The notes: a model not told the origin generated them from the letters alone. A stretch of DNA of 64,000 nucleotides from CAYVOV01 sp964453525 (GCA_964453525.1 CAYVOV010000005.1:1-64000); one strand, 5' to 3'. Positions 44,564-53,889 are shown, numbered from the stretch's first letter. A program made the numbers and translations.

Positions 44564-46723
44564 ATGGAAATCTTGCAGCATATTAATTATGAACCTGCCC
44601 GCGTGTCGGGTGGTTACAGTGACCGGATACTGAAAATCGACCTGACTAAAATGGAGATTACAGTTGACGAATTACCGTCTGATTTCCATGAAAAGTACAT
44701 CGGCGGCAGGGGCTATGCCATTAAACTCATCTGGGACGGCACCACCCGCGATACCCGCTATAACAGTCCGGAAAACATTCTTGTGATGGCCAGCGGTCCA
44801 CTCGGTAATGAGACAGGTTTCCCCGGTACGGGCAAGTTCATCGTCGGTACCATTTCTCCCCTTACCGACACCTTTGTTGATTCAAATGTCGGCGGCCATT
44901 TCGGGCCACTTCTGAAACTCGCCGGTTTCGATGCCCTGGCCGTTTCCGGTATTGCCGGAGAAAATGTGGTCGTTGTGATTGATGGGGATGAGGGCAGCAT
45001 AAGCATTGTGAAAGCGCCTGCCTACGGAAATGAAACAGACGGGGGTGCTCTTTCCTACGGTGAAAACCTGCTGAAGGATGTTAACGGTGGTGAGTACAGT
45101 GATGCGCTGGCGGCGGTGACTGCCGGAGACGGGGCTCTTAATACTAGGTTCGGGATTGTAAACAGTATTTTCTACGATAGAAGACGGAACCGGCTCCGTG
45201 CCAAACAGGCGGGCAGGGGCGGTACGGGAACAGTAATGAGGACAAAGAAGCTTCGGGGTATTATCGTGCGCTCCGGCCTGCCAAAGGCAAACGCCAATAA
45301 CGTGGCAGATAAAGAGGGAGTGCGGCAGGCGGGCACTCAACTCAGGAAAGTAATTTCGGAGGTTGATTCCAAGCAGCTTCATCTTGCCGCCTGGGGGACG
45401 ACAGTCCTTGCCGAGTATATGAACCGATACCACCTTTTCCCGGTGCGCAACTACCGCTTCGGCCAGGACCCTGAAGCACCCAACGTATTTGCCGGTGTTT
45501 TTCTTGAAAAATACCTGGCAAAAGGCGTCCCGGACGGCTGCTATTATGGATGTAATCTTGCCTGCTCAAAGAGTGCCGAAAACATAGAGCTCACCAAGGG
45601 CCCCTGTGCGGGACGTATTGTGAACGTCGATGGACCGGAATATGAAACTATCGGTGCCGTCACCTCAATGGGCATTTTTGATCCTCATTTCATCCTTGAA
45701 TATAACTGGTACTGCGATGAATACGGCATCGATACTATTTCCACCGGAGTAACGATAAGCTTTTATATGGAGTGCTTCGAGCGGGGATTTATCACCGCCG
45801 GAGATACCGGTTACGACCTCAGCTTCGGCAATATCGAGAATGCCAGCCGGTTACTGCATGAGATAGGGAAAGCGGAAGGTTTCGGTAAGATAGCCGGACA
45901 GGGTATAGCCAGGGGCAAGAAATGGGTCGCCGACGCATACGCTTCCAGGAATGGTATGTCCTGGGAGGAAATGCTTGCCGAACTTGATAAATTCGGCATG
46001 GAAGTGAAAGGGCTTGAATTCTCACTCTACGTTACCAAGGAGTCGCTTGCCCAGCAGGGCGGCTACGGTTTCGCTCTAAAGGGCCCGCAACATGATGAAA
46101 CCTGGTTAATCTTTATCGACCAGGTAAACAGGGAAATACCAGCCATCACCGACAAGGCCGACGCCCTCAAGTGGTTCCCGTTAATCCGCACCTGGTTTAA
46201 TGCCACCGGACTCTGCAAGCTCCCCTGGATTGATGTCAGGAATCCGCTGGCAGCCGAGACTGCCGAACCGTCCAAGAATCTTCCTACCATGGCTTTATAT
46301 GTCGACTACTTTAATGCGGCAACCGGCAGCAGCAAGACGCTCGAGGACATATTAATCGACTCCGAAAGACTGTACCTGCTCCAGAAGCTGATTAACCTCC
46401 GCCAGGGAAAAGGCACCCGTGCCAGCGACAGGATACCGCTAAGAGCGATGGCGCCGGTATACCTGGACGAGTACGAATCCAGAGCCGAGCACTACGAGGA
46501 GTTATTGAAGGAGCAGCTTGGTGCGAATAAAGTTCCCGCTACGCCTGATGAGAGACACAAACTCATCGTGGAAAAGAGGGTTGAAGATTACGAGAAGCTG
46601 TGCGACATTGTCTACGAAAAGAAGGGATTCACACCGGATGGTGTCCCGAAACGTGAGACTATCACCAGACTGGCGCTCATGGATGAACAGGCAGACAGGC
46701 TGCTCAGCGAATATAATGTTTAG
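44564..46723 (+). CDS. Aldehyde:ferredoxin oxidoreductase family protein
   Basis: A 719-aa tungstopterin oxidoreductase, a little longer than classical AOR (about 600-620). The N-terminal AOR domain has RILKIDLTKMEITVDELP, KYIGGRGYAIKLIWD, GPLGNETGFPGTGKF and VGGHFGPLLKLAGFDALAV. Fe-S ligands are CYYGCNLAC (about 326-334) and a distal Cys in GLCKLPW (about 550). It forms a set with a MoaD-like protein 34 bp downstream. It is only distantly similar to the BamB-like protein at 23 kb. The substrate is unknown. Confidence 0.9.
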   Translation: MEILQHINYEPARVSGGYSDRILKIDLTKMEITVDELPSDFHEKYIGGRGYAIKLIWDGTTRDTRYNSPENILVMASGPLGNETGFPGTGKFIVGTISPLTDTFVDSNVGGHFGPLLKLAGFDALAVSGIAGENVVVVIDGDEGSISIVKAPAYGNETDGGALSYGENLLKDVNGGEYSDALAAVTAGDGALNTRFGIVNSIFYDRRRNRLRAKQAGRGGTGTVMRTKKLRGIIVRSGLPKANANNVADKEGVRQAGTQLRKVISEVDSKQLHLAAWGTTVLAEYMNRYHLFPVRNYRFGQDPEAPNVFAGVFLEKYLAKGVPDGCYYGCNLACSKSAENIELTKGPCAGRIVNVDGPEYETIGAVTSMGIFDPHFILEYNWYCDEYGIDTISTGVTISFYMECFERGFITAGDTGYDLSFGNIENASRLLHEIGKAEGFGKIAGQGIARGKKWVADAYASRNGMSWEEMLAELDKFGMEVKGLEFSLYVTKESLAQQGGYGFALKGPQHDETWLIFIDQVNREIPAITDKADALKWFPLIRTWFNATGLCKLPWIDVRNPLAAETAEPSKNLPTMALYVDYFNAATGSSKTLEDILIDSERLYLLQKLINLRQGKGTRASDRIPLRAMAPVYLDEYESRAEHYEELLKEQLGANKVPATPDERHKLIVEKRVEDYEKLCDIVYEKKGFTPDGVPKRETITRLALMDEQADRLLSEYNV

Positions 46724-46757
46724 TTCACGCATTCCTCGACGAGAAAACTGAAATAGC

Positions 46758-47015
46758 ATGACTCAGAAAAGGATAGTCCAGGTTAAATTCCTCGGTATGC
46801 AGCGTCTGGCTACGGAAAAGGACAGCATCACCATAGAGCTTTCTGGAATTATGAGGGTCGGTGATGTCCTTGAGCTTGTGAAGAGCCATTATCCCGAACT
46901 GGACCTTGACGAAGATAATGTTGTCACCACCGTCAACCAGGAAAAAGCCTACCCTGAAAGACTTCTTAAGCCCGGAGATGTAATCTCCTTTCTGCCCTTT
47001 ATCAGCGGGGGATGA
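46758..47015 (+). CDS. MoaD/ThiS-like ubiquitin-fold sulfur carrier
   Basis: An 85-aa beta-grasp protein ending in ...LPFISGG; the terminal Gly-Gly is required for adenylation and thiocarboxylate formation. MoaD-like proteins donate sulfur to molybdopterin, and copies next to AOR genes are common, so it probably serves cofactor synthesis for the AOR upstream. It starts with ATG 46758 on the same strand. Confidence 0.88.
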   Translation: MTQKRIVQVKFLGMQRLATEKDSITIELSGIMRVGDVLELVKSHYPELDLDEDNVVTTVNQEKAYPERLLKPGDVISFLPFISGG

Positions 47016-47079
47016 AAGTCTTTATCTGCCGGGGCATTAAAGGTTTGATTTTCTGATTACTGGGAGGTCCGGAGAAAAA

Positions 47080-48258
47080 ATGAGAATCATAAAAGCAGAG
47101 ATTTTCGATTCCGAGCTTGGACCGGGTGTGCGGGACCACCCCATACTCGTCCGGCTTACCACTGATGAGGGCATTACCGGCGTCGGTGAGGTCGGGCTTG
47201 CCTATGGCACCGGTCATTCCGCCGGTGCTGCTTATGCCAGGAATATCGCTGAGAATTTTATCATCGGTGCAGACCCTTTCAAGACTGAAAGGCTCTGGGA
47301 GAATATGTTCAGGAAAACGTTCTGGGCTCTTGGAGGAGGACCCGTTGTTTACGGAGGTATGTCTGCCTTTGATGAGGCGTGCTGGGATATCAAGGGGAAA
47401 GCCCTCGGCCTCCCTGTTTACCAGCTACTTGGCGGTAAAACTAACGATAGCCTCCGCACCTATGCCTCCCAGATACAGTTCGGCTGGTCGCCCGATTTCA
47501 AATCGCTCGTTAGTCCGGAGGAGTACGCTGAAGAAGCCCTGAAGGCTGTTAGCGAGGGCTATGATGCAGTTAAGGTTGACCCTGTCGCCTTTGACGAAAA
47601 GGGAACCTCGGGAGGATTTGACACCCGCAAGATTCTACCCAACGATAAAGTCAGGCTATACTATGACCGTGTCAAAGCTATCCGGGAAGCCGTCGGTCCG
47701 GATATTGATATCATTATCGAGCTGCATTCCTATATGAGTGTTGCCACCGCCATTCAAATGGGGCGTCTCTGGGAAGAATTCGACTGTATGTACTTCGAGG
47801 AACCTTCTAATTACCTTAACACGAAGCTACAGAGTAAGGTTGCCGAGAACGTTGAAATTCCGATGGCGGCTGGTGAAAGAATCTACACCCGCTGGGGGTA
47901 CCGCCAGTACTTCGAGGACCAGTCTATCGATGTTATTCAGCCTGACCTCCAGCTTACCGGCGGAATCACGGAGGGCAAGAAGGTCTGCGATTACGCGAAC
48001 GTATACGATGTCACCGTCCAGTTGCATGTCTGCGGTTCCCCGGTAGCAACCGCTGTGGCTCTGCAGTTGGAGGCTGTCATCCCGAACTTTCTCATTCACG
48101 AGCATCACACCAACGCTCTCAAGGAATATATGAAGAACATTTGCGTCCAGAATTATCAGCCTGAGCGTGGTAAATTTGCCATTCCCGACCTGCCGGGCTT
48201 CGGTATCGAACTTAACGAGGCATACGTGAAGGGCCAGACTCCGGTGGTAATCGAGTAG
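47080..48258 (+). CDS. Mandelate racemase/muconate lactonizing enzyme (enolase superfamily) protein
   Basis: A 392-aa enolase-superfamily sugar-acid dehydratase or racemase. The capping domain is followed by the barrel with YDAVKVDP (Lys near 164), the metal ligands in DIIIELHSY (about 210), FEEPSNY (about 238) and AAGERIYTR (about 263), and the late catalytic HVCGSP His (about 315). The pattern is closest to the galactonate dehydratase-like group. It follows the AOR-MoaD pair; with the altronate-dehydratase-like gene it suggests sugar-acid or hydroxy-acid metabolism. Confidence 0.87.
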   Translation: MRIIKAEIFDSELGPGVRDHPILVRLTTDEGITGVGEVGLAYGTGHSAGAAYARNIAENFIIGADPFKTERLWENMFRKTFWALGGGPVVYGGMSAFDEACWDIKGKALGLPVYQLLGGKTNDSLRTYASQIQFGWSPDFKSLVSPEEYAEEALKAVSEGYDAVKVDPVAFDEKGTSGGFDTRKILPNDKVRLYYDRVKAIREAVGPDIDIIIELHSYMSVATAIQMGRLWEEFDCMYFEEPSNYLNTKLQSKVAENVEIPMAAGERIYTRWGYRQYFEDQSIDVIQPDLQLTGGITEGKKVCDYANVYDVTVQLHVCGSPVATAVALQLEAVIPNFLIHEHHTNALKEYMKNICVQNYQPERGKFAIPDLPGFGIELNEAYVKGQTPVVIE

Positions 48259-48270
48259 ATATTCGAAGGT

Positions 48271-49428
48271 TCAGATTACCGGGCCGATTGTGAAGATATT
48301 GGGGAAGTTACCGTAATTCAGGAGTTCAGCCTTTGTCTTTTTCCCTGAAGCCACAGCTAGTATCTCCTGGTATAGCATTTCTCCCGATTGTGAGATACCG
48401 CCGGTGCTGTTTACCATATCAACAAGCATATCAATATGTTCGAGAAGCTGCTGATAAGTACGCGGGTTGCCGGTGACCTTTATCACTGGCACAAAAGGAA
48501 AACCCTGCGGAGCACCCAGCCCGGTGGTGAAAACAATAACCTGGGCTCCGGCGGCAACTGCGGCAGTAAGGAACTCCGGTTCACGTCCCGGAGAATCGAT
48601 TATGAACAGTCCTTTGCCCTGGGGGCGCTCCCCGTACTCGTAGACGTCCCGGATAGGCCTGGTGCCACCCTTGACGATAGCACCGAGCGATTTTTCCTCA
48701 ATCGTGGTCAATCCTCCGGCGATGTTGCCGGCGGTCGGCTGGCCGCCTCTCATATCGAAGCCCATGGCAATAGCCCGTTTCTCCATGCGGTCAACAATAT
48801 CGAGGATTTTTCTGGCGACCTCCGGGCTTGTGGCACGGCGGGCGAGGATGTGTTCCGCCCCGATGAATTCGGTGGTTTCACCGAAAACGCAGGCGCCACC
48901 GTTATCGATGAGTATATCGCATGCCCTGCCGGCTACCGGGTTTGCCGACAGTCCTGACGTGGTGTCAGAGGCGCCGCACTTCACTCCCAGCATGAGTTCC
49001 GAATCATCGCACTCTTCTCTCTTTGTCTTCACTGCCCCGGAAAGCATTGCTTCAGCCAGCCGCGAACCCTCGGTCAGGGCAGCGGTAGCCCCACCAGCTT
49101 TCTGGATGACAACTTTCTCCACCGGTTTGCCGGATTGGGCTATACCTTCGGCGATTTCGTCGGCTGATACCGCTTCACAGCCCAGACTGACAACTAAAAC
49201 GCCGGCCAGATTGGGATTCAGTCCCAGTGAAATAAGGGTGCGGGTGGTAATATCCAGGTCCGGCCTGGTCTGGCAGCAGCCCTGCCCGTGAAGAAATGGG
49301 GCGCAGCCATCAACCTGTCGCGATATCCACCAGGCCACATCATTAGCGCAACTTACCGTGGATATTATACCTATATAGTTACGGGTGCCCGCCGAGCCGT
49401 CCCGGCGGCGGTATCCTGAAAAGCTCAT
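48271..49428 (-). CDS. UxaA-family altronate/galactarate dehydratase, large domain
   Basis: A 385-aa protein matching the C-terminal catalytic domain of altronate/D-galactarate dehydratases: GYRRRDGSAGTRNYIGI, HGQGCCQ (Cys pair), VVSLGCEAV, GVKCGASDTTSGLSANPVAG and PTAGNIAGGLTTIEEKSLG. The small SAF domain is absent and not encoded next to it. It ends 12 bp from the convergent enolase-superfamily gene; both would act on polyhydroxy acids. Confidence 0.87.
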   Translation of the reverse strand: MSFSGYRRRDGSAGTRNYIGIISTVSCANDVAWWISRQVDGCAPFLHGQGCCQTRPDLDITTRTLISLGLNPNLAGVLVVSLGCEAVSADEIAEGIAQSGKPVEKVVIQKAGGATAALTEGSRLAEAMLSGAVKTKREECDDSELMLGVKCGASDTTSGLSANPVAGRACDILIDNGGACVFGETTEFIGAEHILARRATSPEVARKILDIVDRMEKRAIAMGFDMRGGQPTAGNIAGGLTTIEEKSLGAIVKGGTRPIRDVYEYGERPQGKGLFIIDSPGREPEFLTAAVAAGAQVIVFTTGLGAPQGFPFVPVIKVTGNPRTYQQLLEHIDMLVDMVNSTGGISQSGEMLYQEILAVASGKKTKAELLNYGNFPNIFTIGPVI

Positions 49429-49513
49429 TCTTTACCTCCGGTTAAACCGCCCCTGCCCCGGGCGGTAGCCACATTGTCTCTGGAATCGAAAATGACTGAT
49501 TTCCGGCTCTCGT

Positions 49514-50260
49514 TCATTCCGCTACATCCAGCCCCCACATCTTGAATAGTTCCTTGTAGAAGGCAGGCTGGGGGAAGTCGGGTGTCATGCCTTGGGTAGA
49601 ATAGACGTAGCCCCGCTTTTGCTCGTAAGCCCGCCTGAGTCTGGCTACCATCTTCTCCAGTTTATCCGGCGGCACGGAGAAGATAATCTCATCTTCCCCG
49701 GTCATTGCCCTTTCGTATTCGCCCGGGTCCGGCAGGCTAATCCGGCACTGTCCGGTTAACATCGTCGGTATAATGGAGTAAGCGCAGGAGTCGATTGCGT
49801 AAAACTCGGAGGTTAAAACCGGGTTTTCGCTGGACTGCACGGCGCTGAGCATATGTCTCAACTGGGCGGTGTTGGAATAGATGAGCACCACATCCGGCTC
49901 GAATCCTGCTGTTTTCAGCGGCGCGGTAACGATTCCTATGTATTTACCATATCCGAAGCAGGGAAAAACGGCGTTATAGATGAGAGCCGGGTCAGGCTGT
50001 TCAACGAGTCCCCAAGCAACGAGAGGTGCCCAGCACCAGTTGTCCTCTCTCAGCATCACCACGGTTTTCCTCTGGCGGCGTGATATTGTGAATGCCTGGC
50101 ACTGGGCGAGGTGGATACCATCATCCTTCTTAGGTCTGTAGGCACCTTCCGGGATATCTTCTTCCTTCTCCAGCATTTTAACCGCTATTGGCGATGTCCT
50201 TAAAAGCAGTAACCTCTCAAGTTCTTCTCCATAGTCGTTATATTCTTCCAGCGTGGTCAT
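49514..50260 (-). CDS. DUF169 family protein
   Basis: A 248-aa protein of the DUF169 family. The characteristic features are the N-terminal LLRTSPIAVKMLEKEEDIP, the cysteine-containing block LAQCQAFTISRRQRKTVVM, DNWCWAPLVAWGL and PDVVLIYSNTAQL. Conserved cysteines suggest a redox or metal role; the function is unknown. Such genes are frequent near flavoprotein and AOR genes in anaerobes. A truncated flavoprotein gene lies directly upstream on the same strand. Confidence 0.83.
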   Translation of the reverse strand: MTTLEEYNDYGEELERLLLLRTSPIAVKMLEKEEDIPEGAYRPKKDDGIHLAQCQAFTISRRQRKTVVMLREDNWCWAPLVAWGLVEQPDPALIYNAVFPCFGYGKYIGIVTAPLKTAGFEPDVVLIYSNTAQLRHMLSAVQSSENPVLTSEFYAIDSCAYSIIPTMLTGQCRISLPDPGEYERAMTGEDEIIFSVPPDKLEKMVARLRRAYEQKRGYVYSTQGMTPDFPQPAFYKELFKMWGLDVAE

Positions 50261-50261
50261 T

Positions 50262-50436
50262 TCATCCAGCCTCCTCTGCTTTCTGCGGTGTATTCCTTAT
50301 CCGGATGGCGGCGGGACATCCGGCAATGCCTCCGCCGATAACTAGGACATCAGCAGCAAACTCTTTCTCCGCTCCATAGCGGACAGGATAACATATCCAT
50401 GCCAGGCAGTCATAGTTGTATCCTCCTTTTCGAGTG
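50262..50436 (-). pseudogene. N-terminal fragment of a FAD-binding flavoprotein
   Basis: The minus strand reads RYGAEKEFAADVLVIGGGIA followed by GCPAAIRIRN, then stops (TGA at 50264-50262). This is the Rossmann start of a fumarate-reductase/aspartate-oxidase-like flavoprotein; the other several hundred residues are missing and no start codon is clear. The stop overlaps the DUF169 start region, so the deletion fused the remnant to that gene's leader. Confidence 0.65.
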
Positions 50437-50688
50437 TAGCTATAGATTACGTCATCACACGTATCGTTTTACAGGTTCCGGGATGACTTTGAAAAATGAG
50501 ACATCCCTTCAGGCAGAGCATTACAGACTTACGATTTATTTCGCACTGCTCTATAAACCATATTCCAGGTGATATGTCAACTCACAGCTTGATTAATAAA
50601 CACATGACCGCAATCATGTAATCACTGCATCATTTGTCCATATATAAATTGATAGATTATTGAATGCTTGTCAAATATTGTTTTTTAG
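50437..50688. other. Gene-free AT-rich stretch
   Basis: No coding sequence, promoter or clear structure that I can support; it leads into the MITE-like element. The whole gap between the flavoprotein remnant and the next promoter is about 0.6 kb. Confidence 0.4.
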
Positions 50689-50928
50689 GGTTCTTTTTGC
50701 ATTTGGTTGTTTTTCTTTACCTCACCCCTTGCCCCTCTCTGACCTGAACCATTGAAAATTGTTGAAAAGCATTTAAGGCCGGAGAGGGGCGAAATAGAGA
50801 GAGGGGGCTCCGCCCCCTCTCTCAAACTCCTTCCCTCTCAAACAATTATGATATCGACAACAAACGGGTACTGTTTGAGGGGGACAAAGGGGGTGACAAA
50901 TTTATACCAGCCAAAACCGAATAGTACC
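50689..50928. mobile_element. MITE-like repeat, long copy
   Basis: A 240-bp non-coding element with imperfect terminal inverted repeats (GGTTCTTTTTGCATTTGGTTG at the left, GGTACTATTCGGTTTTGG on the opposite strand at the right). Its two ends match the 140-bp copy at 57256-57395 almost throughout. It differs by an extra ~100 bp in the middle that holds a GAGAGGGGGC/GCCCCCTCTC palindrome. It encodes no transposase. Confidence 0.65.
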
Positions 50929-51047
50929 TTTTTTAGCTTCATCAGTGGACAGGATACTGCCATTGTTCGCCTAGGGTGAAATATGCTGGGCGACATTGTT
51001 CCAGGTGCTGCTTTTAATTCTGGATAGGGACTTTGTTTTTTTACATA

Positions 51048-51076
51048 TTGACAAATTGGCAAATAGATACTAGAAT
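51048..51076 (+). promoter_or_regulatory. Promoter of substrate-binding protein gene 2
   Basis: TTGACA (51048-51053), a 17-bp spacer and TAGAAT (51071-51076), 414 bp before the start codon. It is conserved in leader 3. Confidence 0.65.
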
Positions 51077-51137
51077 AATGCACCAATATGTAAAATTACC
51101 TGAATAGATATACGGTTAACAGCAAAATGATTCCTTT

Positions 51138-51186
51138 AAAGGGCGTCGGATTGGCTGGATTTATCGGCTAATACGATACCTTTTTC
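51138..51186 (+). terminator. Early terminator-like hairpin in leader 2
   Basis: AAAGG...TCG pairs with CGA...CCTTT, followed by a T-run, about 60 nt after the transcription start. It is the counterpart of the stronger hairpin in leader 3. Confidence 0.5.
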
Positions 51187-51258
51187 AATTCTACAAATTA
51201 TTCGTAAAGGAAAGTATATAAAGGAGCGGACTGGAGAGGAAGCAATAATATTCTGGAG

Positions 51259-51379
51259 GCTGGCCTTGCCGGGGGAACCAGGGTGCTGAATGTTTGCCAC
51301 GCATCTCAGCTTAAATCGCCAGCAACCCCCTCCCGTGACTGGAGCCCTGGAGGTAATCGGGATATACGGCAAGGTCAGC
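51259..51379 (+). ncRNA. Conserved structured leader RNA, copy 2 (unassigned class)
   Basis: A 12-bp closing stem (GCTGGCCTTGCC with GGCAAGGTCAGC) encloses GGGGGAACCAGGGTGCTG, a variable arm closed by CCAGCAACCCCC, then CCCGTGACTGGAGCC and CTGGAGGTAATCGGG. CCAGGG and CCCTGG could form a pseudoknot. Some boxes recall cobalamin or c-di-AMP riboswitch cores but neither consensus is met fully. Confidence 0.6.
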
Positions 51380-51489
51380 TTAGGGGGTGATGCTCATAGA
51401 ACTAACACATTCTGAGTACGGGATATCTGATAAAAAATATACCATTACTTGCACTGGTACGCAACGTTAATAGAGGAGGTGAAATGATA

Positions 51490-53259
51490 ATGGCGAAAAA
51501 GATTGTATGGTTAGTAGTTAGCTGCCTGATGGCTGTATCCCTGGTAGTGGCATCATGTGGCCCGGCAGCTGAAGAAGAGGAAGAAGAAGGCGCGTTTTTA
51601 CCGCCGGACGAGCCTAAATATGGGGGGGTACTCAATCTAGCCATAAATGCAGACACATCGGGATTCGACCCCTATAGCACCATGTCACTACTTTGTACCA
51701 CCCTTAACATCGGTCATGAGGAACTGCTTACAGGAGATTGGTGTAAAGGACCGGCAGGCACTGGCGAGACCGACTGGAAGGTCGGTAATCTTGGCCGTGT
51801 CGATGTCCTGACCGGTGAGGTAGCCGAAAGTTATGAACTGCCAGATGATGAAACGATTATCTGGCATATCCGTAAGGGGATTCACTGGCAGGATAAACCG
51901 CCAGCAAATGGCAGGGAGCTGACCGCTGAGGACGTAGCCTGGAACATAACCCAGGAGTGGACGGCAAAGGGAACTTTTCTCAACGTGACTAACGCACCCC
52001 CCGAAAAACTAATATCCGCCAAGGCGACTGATAAGTACACGGTCGAATGCAAGGTCCCTGCCCACGTACAGGGGCTGCAGGTAGCACTGAACGGTGAGCG
52101 GGTGTTCATGATGTGCCCTGATGTATATGAGGAGTACGGAGACGCCACAGACTGGAAAAACGACATAACTACAGCACCGTTTCTGCTGAAAGACTTTAGC
52201 CCCGGCACCTCGGTAACTTTTGAAAAGAATCCAAACTTCTGGGGCAAGGACCCGTGTGGCAAGGGTAAGGGAAATCAGTTACCCTATATGGATGGCGTCA
52301 AGTTTTTTGTCATAGCCGACGCATCCACCCGGCTGGCGTCATTCCGGACAGGCAAGATTGACTTAATGGCAGAGCAGAAGTGGGACGATGTAAAACTGCT
52401 GATGGAGCAGTGCCCTGAAGTAACATTTCTAAGCACGGTTGGCCACAACGACATACCAACCTGCAGGGTAGACAAGGAAGAACTACCCTTCAAAGACCTC
52501 AGGGTGCGGCAGGCAATGAACCTGGCGGTGAACCAGGAAGAGATAAAGGAACTCTACTACGAGGGACACGCTTTCCTAGTGGGCTGGCCCTTCTACCCGA
52601 TTAAGTCACACGAGCCTTTCTATACCCCGCTCGAAGAGATGCCAGCAGAGCCGAAAATACCAGGCTCGGAGTGTAGTGTGCAGGAGCTATTTGAGTTCAA
52701 GCCGGATAAGGCAAAGCAGCTTCTGGCCGAGGCCGGGTATCCCGACGGCTTCAAGACCAAAATTGACTGCGACGTTTCGCAAACAGACTATCTCGCAATG
52801 ATAAGGGAGTACCTGCTATCTGTTGGCATTGATATGGAGATTGTTCCACACGAAGCTGGTGACTTCAGGAGCATAAACCGTGGCCGGACGCACGAAGAGA
52901 TGCTCTTTAAAGAGACGAAGATGTGGCAGTTCCCCTATAAGATGCACGAGGTCCGCAGCGAGAGTATGGACTGCCTCAGCTTCTATGAAAACCCGCGCAC
53001 CAGGGAAGTCTATGACGAGGTCAACAAGTACCTCGGCAAGGATGACCCCAAGTGGATGAAAGCGTTGAAGGACATAACCCCGTTCATGCTTGAAGACTGT
53101 GTTATGGGAATATGGTTGCCGGCAGAAGAACTGTATACCTGCTGGTGGCCCTGGTTCCAGAACTTCTATGGCTGCGTTTGGATAGGCTACTTCACGCCAG
53201 AGCAGTACACCTACTGGACCTGGATAGATACCGAGATGAAGGAAGGCATGGGATACTAA
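51490..53259 (+). CDS. Extracellular solute-binding lipoprotein, family 5 (paralogue 2)
   Basis: A 589-aa SBP_bac_5 protein. The lipobox is VASC, followed by a short Glu linker (6 Glu) and the binding domain (KYGGVLNLA, YELPDDETIIWHIRKG, GRELTAEDVAWN, FKDLRVRQAMNLAVNQ, KAKQLLAEAGYPDGFKTK). ATG 51490 is preferred over 51484 because the spacing to GGAGG (10 nt) and the MxKKxxWL start then match both paralogues. It has no adjacent transporter genes. Together with its leader it is tandemly duplicated in the next gene. Confidence 0.88.
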   Translation: MAKKIVWLVVSCLMAVSLVVASCGPAAEEEEEEGAFLPPDEPKYGGVLNLAINADTSGFDPYSTMSLLCTTLNIGHEELLTGDWCKGPAGTGETDWKVGNLGRVDVLTGEVAESYELPDDETIIWHIRKGIHWQDKPPANGRELTAEDVAWNITQEWTAKGTFLNVTNAPPEKLISAKATDKYTVECKVPAHVQGLQVALNGERVFMMCPDVYEEYGDATDWKNDITTAPFLLKDFSPGTSVTFEKNPNFWGKDPCGKGKGNQLPYMDGVKFFVIADASTRLASFRTGKIDLMAEQKWDDVKLLMEQCPEVTFLSTVGHNDIPTCRVDKEELPFKDLRVRQAMNLAVNQEEIKELYYEGHAFLVGWPFYPIKSHEPFYTPLEEMPAEPKIPGSECSVQELFEFKPDKAKQLLAEAGYPDGFKTKIDCDVSQTDYLAMIREYLLSVGIDMEIVPHEAGDFRSINRGRTHEEMLFKETKMWQFPYKMHEVRSESMDCLSFYENPRTREVYDEVNKYLGKDDPKWMKALKDITPFMLEDCVMGIWLPAEELYTCWWPWFQNFYGCVWIGYFTPEQYTYWTWIDTEMKEGMGY

Positions 53260-53372
53260 GCCTGGAACTGTATCGCTCTGACGTAAAGGAGATGAATATA
53301 GCTACAGGATGCCAGTCTTGCTGGTGCTGGTATCCTTACCGATAAGGCAGGAATTTATAGAGTTAAAACCAG

Positions 53373-53398
53373 GGGCCCCGCTGAAAAATGCGGGGCCC
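53373..53398 (+). terminator. Terminator-like hairpin after substrate-binding protein 2
   Basis: GGGCCCCGC pairs perfectly with GCGGGGCCC around an 8-nt loop, 113 bp after the stop. A weaker CCAG/CTGG hairpin at 53308-53336 is shared with the 3' region of paralogue 3 (about 55775-55812), showing that the duplication extends past the genes. Confidence 0.6.
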
Positions 53399-53456
53399 TG
53401 ACTTATATATAATCAAACGAACATGTGGGAAGGTTCATTTTAAATATTTTCATGCA

Positions 53457-53485
53457 TTGACAAATTCGCCAATAGATACTAGAAT
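53457..53485 (+). promoter_or_regulatory. Promoter of substrate-binding protein gene 3
   Basis: TTGACA (53457-53462), a 17-bp spacer and TAGAAT (53480-53485), almost identical to the promoter at 51048. Confidence 0.65.
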
Positions 53486-53545
53486 AATGCACCAATATGT
53501 AGAATTGCTTGAACGTACATGTAGGTTCAGCATGATGATTCTTCT

Positions 53546-53596
53546 AAAAGGGCAGCGGATTAACCGAATTTAGCGGTTATTGCGATGCCCTTTTTT
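53546..53596 (+). terminator. Early terminator-like hairpin in leader 3
   Basis: AAAAGGGCA pairs with TGCCCTTTT, with an inner ATTAACCG/CGGTTAT stem, and is followed by TTTTTT. It is the clearest intrinsic terminator of the three leaders and lies about 60-110 nt after the start of transcription, well before the gene. Confidence 0.65.
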
Positions 53597-53672
53597 AGTT
53601 CTACAGATTATTCGTAAAGGAAAGTATATAGAGGAGCGGACTGGAGAGGAAGCAATCAATAATATTCTGGAG

Positions 53673-53793
53673 GCTGGCCTTGCCGGGGGAAACCAGGGTG
53701 CTGAATGTTTGCCGCGCATCTCAGCTTAAATCGCCAGCAACCCCCTCCCGTGACTGGAGCCCTGGAGGTAATCGGGATTTACGGCAAGGCCAG
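53673..53793 (+). ncRNA. Conserved structured leader RNA, copy 3 (unassigned class)
   Basis: Nearly identical to copy 2, with the closing stem (GCTGGCCTTGCC with GGCAAGGCCAG) and the same GGGGGAAACCAGGGTG, CCCGTGACTGGAGCC and CTGGAGGTAATCGGG boxes. The stem change GGTC to GGCC still pairs with GGCC, a compatible substitution. Confidence 0.6.
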
Positions 53794-53889
53794 TTAAGGG
53801 GGTGATGCCCATATAATTAGCACATTCTAATTAAAAAATATACCATTACTTGCAGTGACATGCAATGTTAATGGAGGAGGTAAGATATT

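Noticed and set aside
51259..51379. Assignment of the leader RNA to the cobalamin or ydaO (c-di-AMP) riboswitch class
   Set aside because: GGGGAA...GGTG, CCCGTGACTG and GGGGGAACC resemble pieces of each consensus, but obligatory segments of both are missing or misplaced and copy 1 departs further. I keep the class open.
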